Positions 1 through 10,346 of a DNA stretch of 64,000 nt are shown here, one piece after another. The notes under the pieces are model-generated. The model ran no database searches, was not told the DNA's origin, and saw only the letters and a program-made list of their open reading frames with translations. The DNA is from Campanula takesimana (Eukaryota; Streptophyta; Magnoliopsida; Asterales; Campanulaceae), in contig JAOWBW010000442.1 of NCBI GenBank assembly GCA_026119855.1, positions 966,559 through 1,030,558 on the forward strand, read 5' to 3'. Position 1 is the stretch's first letter; every line of letters starts with the position of its first letter. A program made the position numbers and the translations under genes.

Positions 1-1177
1 ATTGTCCAAAAGACTGTTCAAAAATTGTCATTTATGAATTAAAGCAAAGTAAGAACCTTCAACTGAAAGTGAGACAAATCAAAAAAGAAAATAAATACTT
101 TAAATTGGGGTGATGGGAGTATTACTCGTTCCATTCCAAAAGATAGTCTTACTATTTGACTTTAATAGTCAACGGTCAATACAAGAAAACTTTCACTAAA
201 CATTATTTATGTTATTCGAATTTTCCTAACAATGGAATGACATTAATGTTATGTTAAATTTCGGTTGTATCGATCATCAAAACTTGAATGAAACTGACTT
301 TATAGCAGATATGTAATATATTCAATTAATTTCAATCATATGATTCAAGATAGAAAAGGAACACTGAGTTGATAAGTCTTTGAGACACACCAAGAGTCTA
401 AGAGATTGATAATTTGAAATGTTCAACTTGAGTAAACTAGCGTTACAACCGTACGTTAAATGCACAGACAAATAAGTTTGTTATTCTTAATTCAACTGTA
501 GTTATAGCATCAAAAATTATAATAATTGTTCTTTAGGAGATATCTTTGTAAACTTTGTTTAGGAAAATATAAATAAAACCATAATAAAACTAGATATCTC
601 GCAAACAAAAAAACTAAATGTAAAATTTAAATAAAAAAACCCCCCGCTAATGGAAGAATAAAATCTTGCTTAAGAAAAATTTTGGGTGAAAGATTGGCCC
701 ACTTTTTTAGTGGTACATTTGATTGATTATTTAATTTCTTTCTCTAACGCTAAAAGTTGTTATTAGTACTATTTTAATAGTGTATTTATAATATGTCTTA
801 TAATTTCATAACAATGTATTTTTTTAAAACTTTAGTCATAGTTCAATTAAATAGATCACTAAAATAATGAGACTGTCTTTCTGAAATTGAGAAAAAATCA
901 TTTTGAATATGATGAGTAATGATCATATGCTTGAAACGCCTATGACAATTACTATTTAGTTGATGGCTATGAATTTTTGATTATTTTTTTAATCTTAAAA
1001 TTTGTTATTTGATTTTGAATATACACTAATGGCAGCCGTGGTTGGTGGTAGTTGTGGTGGTTATGAATGGTGGAGTCGGTGTTCATTTTTTGAAGGACTG
1101 TGAAGTTTAGTAGCTACTCTTGACGTAATTGTGAAATGTTTTTTAATAGAGTAATTTTTAAAGGTTTTAAAAACAAA
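1..1177. other. Intergenic AT-rich DNA, no gene seen
   Basis: No supported coding region. The stretch is AT-rich with frequent stops in all frames. I see no RNA gene or complete transposon before the MITE that starts at 1180. Confidence 0.6.
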
Positions 1178-1179
1178 TA

Positions 1180-1437
1180 CTCCCTCTGTCCATAAATGAG
1201 TGTCCATTTTCAAAAAATCTTTGTCCCTAAATGAGTGTCTTTTTTTAACATAACTTTCTCCCTAAACGTTTTTTTTCGAAAAAAATTTCACCGGTATCTT
1301 TATACGTGCAAAACTAAAGGTTTGGAAAGGAGATTACAAGATTATATATGAATCGTTGTTACCAAATTGTTCAAAAAGTTGAGATTTTCAGTGTCCCTTA
1401 AAATGAAATTTGGACACTCATTTAGGGACAGAGGGAG
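1180..1437. mobile_element. Stowaway-like MITE, left half of an inverted pair
   Basis: It begins CTCCCTCTGTCC and ends GGACAGAGGGAG, with TA on each side (1178-1179 and 1438-1439). The inside is AT-rich and non-coding. TA target duplications and CTCCCTCYGTYC ends are the hallmark of Stowaway/Tc1-mariner MITEs. Confidence 0.8.
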
Positions 1438-1459
1438 TACTATGTAATTACTACTATTG

Positions 1460-1689
1460 TACCTAAATAAGGGACATCTGAAAATCTCAATTTTCTGTAC
1501 AATTTGGTGGCAAAAATTCATATATATTCTTGTAATCTCATTTCCAAACATTTAGTTTTGCACGTATAAAGAGACCGGTGAAAAAAAGTTCGAAAAAATA
1601 ATTTAGCGACAAAGTTATGTTCAAAAAAGACACTCATTTTGAGACAAATATTTTTTTGAAAATGGACACTCATTTAGGGACAGATGGAG
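1460..1689. mobile_element. Second copy of the same MITE, inverted and 5'-truncated
   Basis: From about 1460 the sequence repeats the 1180-1437 MITE in reverse complement, including the segment around TTTAGTTTTGCACGTATAAA, and ends GGGACAGATGGAG before TA at 1690. The pair could form a long foldback. A third, decayed relative lies at about 25600-25870. Confidence 0.7.
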
Positions 1690-2125
1690 TAATATATGTG
1701 AATTAATGAAAAATAACTTTTTACATTTTACTTTAAATTAGGGGAGTTTAATGTTTCAATCTAAGATGATAAAACATTCAAAAGAAGATCACCTGAGTTT
1801 TTATATGCTTTTATTTTATATATCTAGATATTTTATTATATATAAATGCAAATGGAGGTAAAAGGATCCTTAAGAAAGAGAGAAAAGAAGTGGAAGACCA
1901 TTGAAGAAAGTGCTAAGCAATTTTCTCACGTGCGTGACACGCCTATCAAAATAAATTAAACATGAAAAATTATTGCTGGTGAAGAAAGAAAGGAAAAATA
2001 TAGTAGATTGAAAATAAGCTCGAACAAAGAGAAAGATTTTCATTTCCTATATTCGCTCTTCACAATGGAAACATGAAATTTTATCGATTTCCCACTTCCC
2101 TTCCTCACCCTCTACAATCTCTAAT

Positions 2126-2277
2126 CACAGCAGTGTTCTAAAAGACCCCGTCTAGGCCGCTTAGGCCCCACCTAAGCGCTAGGCGTTCATGAAACGCCTA
2201 GGTCCCATCTTAGATATTATGGTTATTTCTGAATTCTCGGTTCCGTCTAAGCCCCGCCTACCGTTCACAAGTATAAA
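2126..2277. repeat. GC-rich dispersed repeat, copy 1
   Basis: The block is rich in CTAGGCG, TAAGCCCCGCCTA and related words. A diverged copy lies in the opposite orientation at 35368-35560, sharing the core GCTAGGCGTTCATGAAAC. The class is unresolved because no clear TIR or target duplication is visible. Confidence 0.55.
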
Positions 2278-2333
2278 TAGGAGATATCCCTCCTGATTAC
2301 ATGGTCTTTAGTCTTTCATGCATGCTATTAATC

Positions 2334-2556
2334 GAATTTTTTTTCAAATAATAGCTTTGGGAAATTTATGTACCAAAGTACCACACAAATTCAACTATGT
2401 ACCAAAATGACATCCTTTTATGAAATCGTCACTGGTAATGACGATTTTAAGCTGAAAACGGCAATAGCAGTGCCGTTTTTACGGTTGACTAAATCCCCAT
2501 TTTGACTTCTCCGCCGGCTTGGTTTTGGGTGGGTTTTGGGTTGGTTTTGGGTGGGT
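2334..2556 (+). repeat. Left terminal inverted repeat of the 8.7 kb MULE
   Basis: It matches 10799-11021 in reverse complement with only a few differences. Two of the 17 bp inverted-repeat modules (2427-2443 and 2459-2475) lie inside it, and its inner end is a run of GGTTTTGGGTGGG-type words. Confidence 0.93.
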
Positions 2557-2707
2557 TAATTAAGTGGAGGGATTAGTTAATTAAGCCTAAGAACGAGGGG
2601 GAGACAGGCGCTGACAAAAAAAAAAAAAAAAAAGTAAAAGCGTCACTTGTAGTAACGATTTCTACACAGGTTTTTGAATAATTCCAAAAACGTTATTACA
2701 AATGACG
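2427..2707. promoter_or_regulatory. Cluster of four 17 bp inverted-repeat modules 5' of the transposase
   Basis: Modules at 2427-2443 (CGTCA/TGACG), 2459-2475 (CGGCA/TGCCG), 2641-2657 (CGTCA/TAACG) and 2691-2707 (CGTTA/TGACG). Each has 5 bp arms and a 7 bp spacer. The first two extend to 9 bp arms with A-rich left and T-rich right edges. The cluster is about 460-740 bp upstream of the transposase ATG at 3169. A regulatory or transposase-binding role is inferred. Confidence 0.6.
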
Positions 2708-2897
2708 CTTTTAGTTCTACATATGCCCACTCTCCTTCCTCTCATTATTTTCAACTGTCTTCTTCTCTCACACATTTCATTCATACCCAACCAAGCGCTG
2801 CTCAAGTGCTGAAAAAAATTACAAATTTCTCTAATTGAAGATTCAAAGCATTTAAGGTATGTTTTAATCTTTCTTATATGTTTTAATTTGTTTAATA

Positions 2898-3073
2898 CTC
2901 CATTTGTCCCAGAATGATAGTCCTCCTATTTTTATGGGTTTTACGAAGGAACTTTGAGTAATATCAATTTTTAGATTCACATTAACATAATTATAAGTAG
3001 CATTTATAACTGCTCAAAGTTCCTTCATAGTAACAACGAAAAAATGGGGACTATCTTTCTGGCACGGGGGGAG
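2898..3073. mobile_element. Stowaway-like MITE nested in the MULE transposase leader
   Basis: 176 bp with ends CTCCATTTGTCCC and GGGGGGAG, flanked by TA at 2896-2897 and 3074-3075. It separates the left TIR and module cluster from the transposase start at 3169, so it entered after the MULE was assembled. Confidence 0.75.
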
Positions 3074-3168
3074 TATAATTAAATTTAGAGTTATTAGATG
3101 TTTTTTTGTATATGCATTGTTAATAAGTTAGGATTTTGACAGTCGAATTCATTTGTTTAGGAGTAAAT

Positions 3169-5766
3169 ATGAGTGGAGTTCCACTAATTTTCATGTGCTA
3201 CTGGGGAGGAGATGATGAAGACCCGTTTGAAGGTACTCATTTTGAACAGGGGCCGAAATGTGCACTTAAAGCAAAAACTCGATGGAGGTACAAAAAATTG
3301 ATTAAGAAGTTATATAAGAAATTGGGGTAGATCGAACCAATGTTAAGTTGAAAGTTATTTGTAGATATCCTCATCTGGTCGGCAATGGGTTTGCAAATTA
3401 CATTCCGTTTCCAGTCGAGAATGATATGGGTATGGAAGTCATGTTTGATGTTTCTGCTCAATTAGGTGGGATGAGTAGCTTGCAGTTGTATGTTGTCATG
3501 AATTTTGTTGATAATGTACCTTCTAATGAGTTTGAAACAGGAGAGGAGCCGATACAAAATGAGTATTTTCATGACATGGATAACTTTCAGATGGGTTCTT
3601 CAAGTTACTACCCTGAGAGAGATGTTGATGAGTTTGAAACACGTGTGGAAGAGGAAGAGGAAATGGAAGTGGGGGAGGAAGAAGAGGTAGAGGAACGTGA
3701 AGATGATGATGATATAGATTATGAAGCTCATTTCCTTGAAAATGAAGAGGGTGATTCTGGATATGAAGATTGTGCGAGTCCAACTGATGTTAGCGACAAT
3801 GAGGGTGATGATGGGGAATGTGATGATTTGGGAGCACACATGATTACTTTTAATGAGCCGCAGAATCAACTGTATGATAGAGGAGACTATCAATTTTACC
3901 GCGATATTGGGGAAGGATCGGAGATTTATGATGATAGTCAATATAAGTTTTCAGAATGGGATGCGGAGAAAGATGAAATCGCCAAAGGTATTCGCTTCTC
4001 AAAGAAGATTGAAGTGCAGTATGAAATAAAGAAGTATCATATTAAGAAAAATCTGCGGTTCAGGGTGAAAAGGAGCACAACGCGAAAGTGGACTATTGAG
4101 TGTTTGGTGAAAGAGTTTCCATGTAATTTCTATGTGAATGTGAGCATGAAGAATGGTGGGTATTGGGAAGTAACTAAGTACAACGGTCCACATTCTTGCT
4201 TGGCATCAGATGTTACCGGAGATCATCCCAACTTAGATGCTCAGTTTATAGGACGAGAAGTTATGGAATTCATCAAGGCTGATCCTGAGTACAAGATTGC
4301 GCTTGTTAAGGCAACAATAAAAGCAATGCATGGTAAGGATATTTCATATCGGAAGGCATGGTGTGGCAAACAAAAAGCCATCGCTCAAGCATTTGGGGAC
4401 TGGGAAGAGTCTTACAAAAAGTTGCCACGTTTGTTAGGAGCTATTCAAAAGTGGAACCCTGGTACCATTGTGGAGTATTCTAATCGTCCTCATGTTGGTC
4501 CTCCAGGGGCGTTTGACCGTGTGTTTTGGGCATTTGGCCCTTGTTTGGAAGCATTCTCTCATTGTCGTCCTGTCATTTCTGTTGATGGCACTTTCTTGCA
4601 TGGAAGATATAAAGGGGTAATACTTATTGCTATGGGTGCTGATGCAAATGATAGTTTACTACCACTTGCTTTTGCTATTGTTGAAAAAGAGGACCATCCA
4701 AACTGGTATTGGTTCTTACATCTTGTTATCAAACTTGTTATTAGGGGTCGAGAAGTTTGTTTGATATCTGATCGTCATAGTGGCATCCTTGCCACGGTTG
4801 GAGATAATTCATGGCCACGAACTGTTGTGCACAGGTGGTGCATGTTGCATTTGCGAGCAAATTTCCTTTATGCTCACAAGGGTGTAGGCTTGAAAGATCT
4901 TTTTTGGCGTGCTGTTAGCGCCACCCAGGACAGGAAGATGAAAAATTTTATGGCTCAGATTCGTATAATCAATCCCGAGGCAATTAAATGGTTTGAGTTG
5001 TTGGATGCGAGAAAGTGGTCATTGGCGCATGATTCTGGATATAGGTACGGCATTAAGACTACCAATTTGTCCGAAGTTTTTAATGGTGTCATGAAAGGAG
5101 CACGGGGGATGCCTATTTCAGGAATTGTTGAGACTGCCTTCTATAGGTGTGTGGAATACTTTCAGAATAGACTCTCAGGATCAATAAGGGCATTAGGGGG
5201 GTATCCTGGTAACCCCAACATAAATGCGAGACTACAGTTCAGTCAAAGGGTTCAACTTAAATATGACTTCAACTTGAAGAAGGCTGGCTATCATCATGTT
5301 ATAAGGTTTAACAATACGTCAATGGGGGTTTATCAAGTGACAACTGGAAAACGCGGTGAAAGAGGTGGAAGGGTTCAAGTCGTGGAGTTGGGTCCTCGAA
5401 CATGCACTTGTGGCAAATGGGTGCAATATCATTACCCTTGTTCGCATGCTCTTGCGTGCTTCAAAGCCCAACATGTCGATGGTTTGAATTTCATTGATTC
5501 CTTTTACAGTCTTGAGGCGTACTACAATACATGGAGGGGCACTTTTAATCCGATCCATGACGAGGATTATTGGGATGTAGATGGTCGTGTCCCAAGTTTT
5601 TTCCCAACCCGATGCACCGACGTGATAAGAAGCAAGGAAGACCTAAATCAAGGCGGATTAGAAATAGGATGGATTGGCAGGTGGAGAAAAGGAAGTTTCG
5701 TTGCGGGATATGCAAGGGAGAAGGTCACACTAAAGAAGGTGTCCAACTATTAGGGAGCAGAATTAA
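3169..5766 (+). pseudogene. MURA-type MULE transposase, interrupted by frameshifts
   Basis: The enzyme cuts and joins MULE ends in the nucleus. The main frame runs from about 3348 to 5753 with no stop. Counting its first codon as residue 1 (801 codons), domains are: an acidic stretch (about 90-160), a MuDR DNA-binding region (about 212-265), the MULE catalytic domain with candidate DDE residues D413 (SVDGTF), D475 (ISDRH) and E576 (NLSE), and a SWIM zinc finger C686-x-C-x9-C698-x-H700. The frame at 3348 opens on TTG, not ATG. A likely N-terminus with a YWGG motif starts at ATG 3169 in another frame, joining at a four-G run near 3324-3327. The basic C-terminal tail and a zinc knuckle (CGIC...GH) continue in a third frame after about 5600, and the last knuckle Cys lies in yet another frame near 5740. 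All three breaks fit loss of one base. Class is certain; activity of this copy is unlikely unless the breaks are sequence errors. Confidence 0.9.
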
Positions 5767-6040
5767 ATGTAATTTTCTAGTACTTGTAATATGTTTGTTT
5801 AACTATTCGTGAAGTAATGTTTTATTTGAACTTTGAACTTGTAATATGTTTAGGTATTATGTTTAACTATTCGTGAATGTTATTTTATTTGTTAAACTTA
5901 AATTACTAAGTGTTATTATTTTAATTGAACCTGTAATATATATATATACTTGTGAATGTTATTTTATTAAGTGTTTGATAAAATTATGTGGAATATTGGT
6001 TTTTTACTTGATAAAAAATAACATGTCCAACAAATACTTC
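5767..6040. other. Region 3' of the transposase
   Basis: AT-rich sequence containing repeated phrases such as TTGTAATATGTTTA and TTAACTATTCGTGAA. It is probably the 3' UTR of the transposase. No coding potential is seen. Confidence 0.5.
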
Positions 6041-6060
6041 ATTAATCATCGCAAACACTT

Positions 6061-6200
6061 ATTGACCACATCCCGGTCACGTAGGAAAATATTACATAAA
6101 TAAAAATATTCAGTGACCACATCCCGGTCACATGGGAAAATATTACATAAATAAAAATATTCAGTGACCACATCCCGGTCACATAGGAAATCCAACATAA
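6061..6200. repeat. 51 bp tandem repeat with a palindromic core
   Basis: Three copies of TGACC-ACATCCC-GGTCA (starting at 6063, 6114 and 6165) are exactly 51 bp apart, with near-identical AT-rich linkers. The core has 5 bp arms (6 in two copies) around a 7 bp spacer. A fourth core at 7415-7431 lies just beyond the PMD stop codon. The block sits immediately 3' of the HROB-like gene. Confidence 0.85.
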
Positions 6201-6230
6201 ATCCAAATATTTCACGTCCAACAAATTAAC

Positions 6231-7022
6231 TTAACAATCCTTAGGGAATACCTTAAAAACATTGGAAAGTGTAATGTTAAGGACTTTTTTTGAGCGTGAG
6301 ACGGCGAAGACAACAACCTAATAGATCAACAAAACAAAACATTTAGAACAAAACGTTAAGGAAAATATCCTTAAGGAGTGCAATGTTAAGGAAAATATTT
6401 CATACCTGCTTAAGAATCAGAACAGCACCAACACCTATGTCACTTCCATACTCACTTTCCTTAACCACTTTGTCACCAATGGTAGCTTCAATTGTATCCG
6501 TAGGATCCTTCAAAGTCACAAAAAGAGAGCCAGAATCACTTCGTGTGCACTCCTTGACAACAACAACAACCTAATAGACAAAAAAAATAACGACCAATTA
6601 TTTTTAAATATTAACCTTAACTATAAATAATGTTTATATTAAACCTGTTCCACCCTGTCATATTTATCGCATTTCTCCTTGATCATTTTCAACGGATAAT
6701 ATGTACCCTCTGCAGTGAGATAGTCCATTGCAGATAGCCAAGGTCTGCACTGGAAATGATCATCCTCCACCGGCTCTTCAAGCTTTCTCCTTATGGCCTC
6801 TTGGGTCGACTGGGGGGGTCCTTGAGAGGCGTGAGATTTTCCGGAGCGATGCCGACGCATGGCGGAATGTGCGACACCGGCGGGACCAGGTATAATATGA
6901 GGCGGTGGAGATTCTAACTCTCGTTCGATTTGAGAGAGATTAGATTGCGGATTAAAGGGTTGACCGGGATGACCAGGAAGAGGTTGTCGTCCAAGATACC
7001 AACGGGGGAGTGATGGATCCAT
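6231..7022 (-). CDS. HROB-like OB-fold protein, three exons, apparently intact
   Basis: Exons 7022-6645, 6570-6406 and 6317-6231 on the minus strand join in phase 0 with GT donors and AG acceptors and give a 209-residue protein ending in TAA. Residues 44-49 (IPGPAG) and 93-102 (RPWLSAMDYL), then VTLKDPT (144-150), GAVLILKQ (174-181) and LNITLSNVFKVF (194-205), match my memory of the conserved C-terminal OB-fold of homologous recombination OB-fold proteins (HROB/C17orf53, DUF4539). In animals HROB brings the MCM8-MCM9 helicase to recombination sites. The long disordered N-terminus of full-length HROB is missing, so this is a short form. It lies inside the MULE, with three inverted-repeat modules 112-206 bp upstream and 51 bp repeats downstream. 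It could be a captured host fragment or a standing accessory gene of the family; the intact splicing favours a working gene. Confidence 0.72.
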
Positions 7023-7133
7023 TTTGACAGTTATAAATCTTGTTTTGAGAGAGATGAATTAATTTTGAGAGAGATGGATGAATTAGTTTTGAGGTCACCG
7101 AGCCTTTTAAAGGGAAAGTATTCTGAATAAAAA

Positions 7134-7228
7134 CGGTATCAGCAGTACCGTTTTTGACAGTTTTGATAAAATCGGGCTTAGTAGTGCCGTTTTTTACAGT
7201 TCTGATAAAAACGGTATCAGTAGTACCG
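7134..7228. promoter_or_regulatory. Cluster of three 17 bp inverted-repeat modules 5' of the HROB-like gene
   Basis: Modules at 7134-7150 (CGGTA/TACCG), 7173-7189 (CGGGC/TGCCG, imperfect) and 7212-7228 (CGGTA/TACCG), 39 bp apart, so probably tandem copies. They lie upstream of the ATG at 7022 and also between the PMD stop and the HROB-like start. A promoter or operator role is inferred. Confidence 0.6.
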
Positions 7229-7444
7229 TTTTTGACAGCTCTGATATATCTATTTTTGGGACTGATGTCTAGTCTTTTCGATGTACCTGTCTCAAAATTC
7301 ATGAAATCTAGAAAGTGATGGTTACAGATCATTTTTTTTACCCTCAGATTTATACCCACAAAAGATCCATTTTATTCATAGACATACAAATACTACATCA
7401 ATCCAAATATGTAGTGACCACATCCCGGTCACATAGGAAATCCA

Positions 7445-9792
7445 TCAGGGATATGCAGATGGGGTGTAAGTGTTAGGAGGATTACGTGTCCTTTCACCTC
7501 TCCTACGTAAAAGGTTAGAAAAAACACGACCCATTCGTGATGTGGAAGTTTGATGTGATGACGATGCTCCACCCTGAGTGGGGTCTATATGAGTCGTACC
7601 ACTACCAAAAGATGGAAACTCCGGAAACGACGTCGGAGGTAGACCAAAGCTTCGCCTTCGATAATCACTATCTGGAGGAGGAGTTGGAGTATAATCCATT
7701 TGAAAGCTTCGCCTTCCAGTCCCACTCCCAGAAGCATGTGATGTAGAACCCATCCATGGAGGTGGAGTATAATCCATCTGAGTGATACCGCTCCGGGGAG
7801 GAATCCTAAAGGTGTTTGGATCCCGGCATCGTCCTCCTCATTCTCTGCCTCCTCTCTATCCTCTTCCTCATCATGTAACCCCATATCCGGCTGTATCTCT
7901 GGATCTCCATGAACGTGTCGAGCATGTCTACGAACCCGATTTCGCCTTTGTGGCACCCCTTGGACACGATCTGATGGTGGTGGTGGAGCTTCGGCGGCAT
8001 CCAGTCGTTTCAGCTCATTAGTAGCTGCTAAGGATTCTGTGATGAAACGACGAGTAAGAAGTAGGTGTTCTGAGGCTGGGCCGTTTAGGCCTCCCATAGC
8101 TATGGCATTCTCATTGGATTGGTATGCGCGTTGAAGGTTTTGAATCTGTCGAAATCAATTAAAGATGATATAGTTATGACGATAAAATGGTAAAAACAAA
8201 AATTGGTAAAAGTGTTGTGTAGTATTTAGCTTACCAAACCCTCGTATCGACTACCATGTGCCGTGTACCCCTCCCCCTCTACATCATTTGGATGCTGGAT
8301 CAATAACCGGGTAATCTGTCTGTACCATGACATATAGATATGGGTGTAATGTACATCCTCGACACCATACTGCCCAGCAACAACCATATGATTTCGGTTG
8401 TTCCACAATCCTATGTACTGTCCGTGGAAGACCACCTAATCAACCTCTGACCGACCTCGCCGATCAAGTGCATGCAGGTACGTACTCGTGTCACATGCCG
8501 CAGGTATAGGTTGTAACAACCCGAACTGCCTCATAACGCGATCTGGAAGGTGCCACTCAACCCTATCAAAACAAATAAGGGGCACCTTCGTTCTCCATAT
8601 ACCCTGTCCCTGCAAGCAATAATCTGGAACATGGACACCTTCGTATGGCCGCCACACAACCTGACTCTCAGTCAGATACGCTAGTTGATCTCGGTATCCA
8701 TGCAGGTTGTGCCCGGTAATATGTGTAAACGACAAGGGACCTTGCCACCTACATATGGAGCAATTGACATAAAAAGTAGTAAATAAAAAACCTCATAAAT
8801 AAATAACATATTTTGTGCAGTTAGTGAAGTAATTTTAGAATACCTGCAACCATATGGCAAGAATTGACCATCTTGAAGTATGGCATCTCCCCGTGCCCTT
8901 CTTGGTCGTGTACACAACAACCTTTCCAAGCCCAAAGCTGCAACCAATAAAGATAAAAATAACTGTCACGTACAACAAATATTTTATTCACTACTATAAT
9001 ACAGTATAATTAAATATAATTGACATACCTGTACTAGTGTTAAAAATCCAGCACAGCCTTTCGAATCGGGCTTCGTCGCTACACATAGCTCCCGATACAA
9101 AAAGGCTAAAACCGCACTACCCCAACTGTAATTCTTAATCGTGTCCATGTTTCTAAGCAGTGGGAGGTACATCAACTTAACCAAAGAATTGGTTGTATCC
9201 GGCATCAGATATGCCCCTAAGCATAACAAAATATACGCCCGAGTATACATGTCAATCAAATCGGGGAGGCATCCTGGGGAAGCGCTCCGAACAAAGGCAA
9301 TTGTTCCATAATCCACCTAATCGACAATCTACCACCTTTCAAGTCTTCGGGTTGTGGTTGAATCCCAAGTAACTCTACGCATAACTGAATCCATTCGGGT
9401 TTTGTCTTGGTGGTTTCGGAACTTGTCACAGCTACCCCGTCTATAGGAAGGCCACATAACATGCCAACATCCTCCAGGGTGATTGTCATCTCCCCAACTG
9501 GCAAATGAAAAGTGTGGGTCTCTTGACGCCATCGCTCAATCAAAGCCTCTATCAAAGGCCAATCATATTTGAAATGGCCTAGGCTATATGCTCCGAAAAA
9601 CCCCACATCTAACAGTTTTTGTTTTATCCTAATATCCAAATCCTTAGGCAGATCCGGACCACGCCTGCATCTAAGACTCTCAACGTCTTGTTGAGCCCAA
9701 ATATAATGAGATCGGTGGGATGTCTGTAATGTAAGTACAGACATATCCAATGGCCCGGGATCAACGAAGGGTCTGTGTTCATGTTGGTCCAT
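7445..9792 (-). pseudogene. Plant mobile domain (PMD) gene, four exons, disabled
   Basis: Exons by splice sites: 9792-9029, 8937-8844, 8748-8235 and 8145-7445. Exon 1 carries the PMD signature (GFFGAYSLGHFKYDWPLI, then THTFHLPVGEMTITLEDVGM and GLPIDG); later exons carry YSWGSAVLAFLYREL and FTHITGHNLHGYRDQ. The C-terminal exon is an acidic, Pro/Ser-rich tail with two MDYTP repeats. PMD proteins of the MAIN/MAIL1 type help silence transposons and keep genome stability, and TE-borne PMD genes are known. Damage: frames shift near 9265, near 8915 and near 7795, each fitting loss of one base in a short homopolymer, and an in-frame TAG at 8434-8436 replaces what is probably Trp. Without these it would encode about 690 residues. 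Family assignment is strong; function of this copy is doubtful. Confidence 0.85.
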
Positions 9793-9884
9793 CTAAAACA
9801 AACAACAATACCATAGTTAAATTGCTAAATAAATTAACAAAAACAAATTTTAACTATATAATTAATCATCGTTTGATGCAACAA

Positions 9885-10310
9885 AAGAAACGTGCGAATC
9901 CCGTTATATTTCTAACAAAAACGAGGCTGCTCCGTTAAATTTATAACAGAAACGTGCAAATCCCGTTAAATTTCTGACATTTTCAGTTAAGTTTTTGTCT
10001 TAAAGTGGCATTTTTTTTATCTTTCTAACAAATAAACACATCAATTTAACATATATTACCAAATTTAAAAAAATGAGGCTGATCCGTTAAATTTCTAACA
10101 AAAACTTGGCTGCTCCGTTAAATTTATAACAAAAACGTGCGAATTCTGTTAAATTTATAACAGAAACGAGGCTGATCCGTTACTTTTTTAACAAAAACTT
10201 GGCTGCTCCGTTAAATTTATAACAAAAACGTGTGAATCCGTTAATTTTCTGACATTACAGTTAACTTTTTGACCGAAAGTGGCATTTTTGTGATTTTTCT
10301 AACAAATAAA
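9885..10310. repeat. 31 bp minisatellite upstream of the PMD gene
   Basis: About nine degenerate units built on AACAAAAACGNGGCTGCTCC followed by GTTAAATTTAT. They lie in two blocks that each end with a GACATT...GTGGCATTTTT segment, so a higher-order duplication is likely. The array lies between the PMD start and the right-hand module cluster. Confidence 0.75.
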
Positions 10311-10346
10311 TTAACCTAGTGTCAAATTACTTCAAAATCACAAAAA

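Noticed and set aside
3315..3348. Intron between the transposase N-terminus and main frame
   Set aside because: The two frames meet without spare sequence; a one-base loss in the G run explains it better.
3523..4193. Minus-strand frames opposite the transposase
   Set aside because: They mirror the acidic coding region of the transposase and have no family features.
6061..6200. CRISPR-like array
   Set aside because: Regular spacing, but linkers are nearly identical rather than unique spacers, and this is a plant transposon.
7537..8021. Plus-strand frames within the PMD last exons
   Set aside because: They are shadows of the minus-strand PMD coding sequence.
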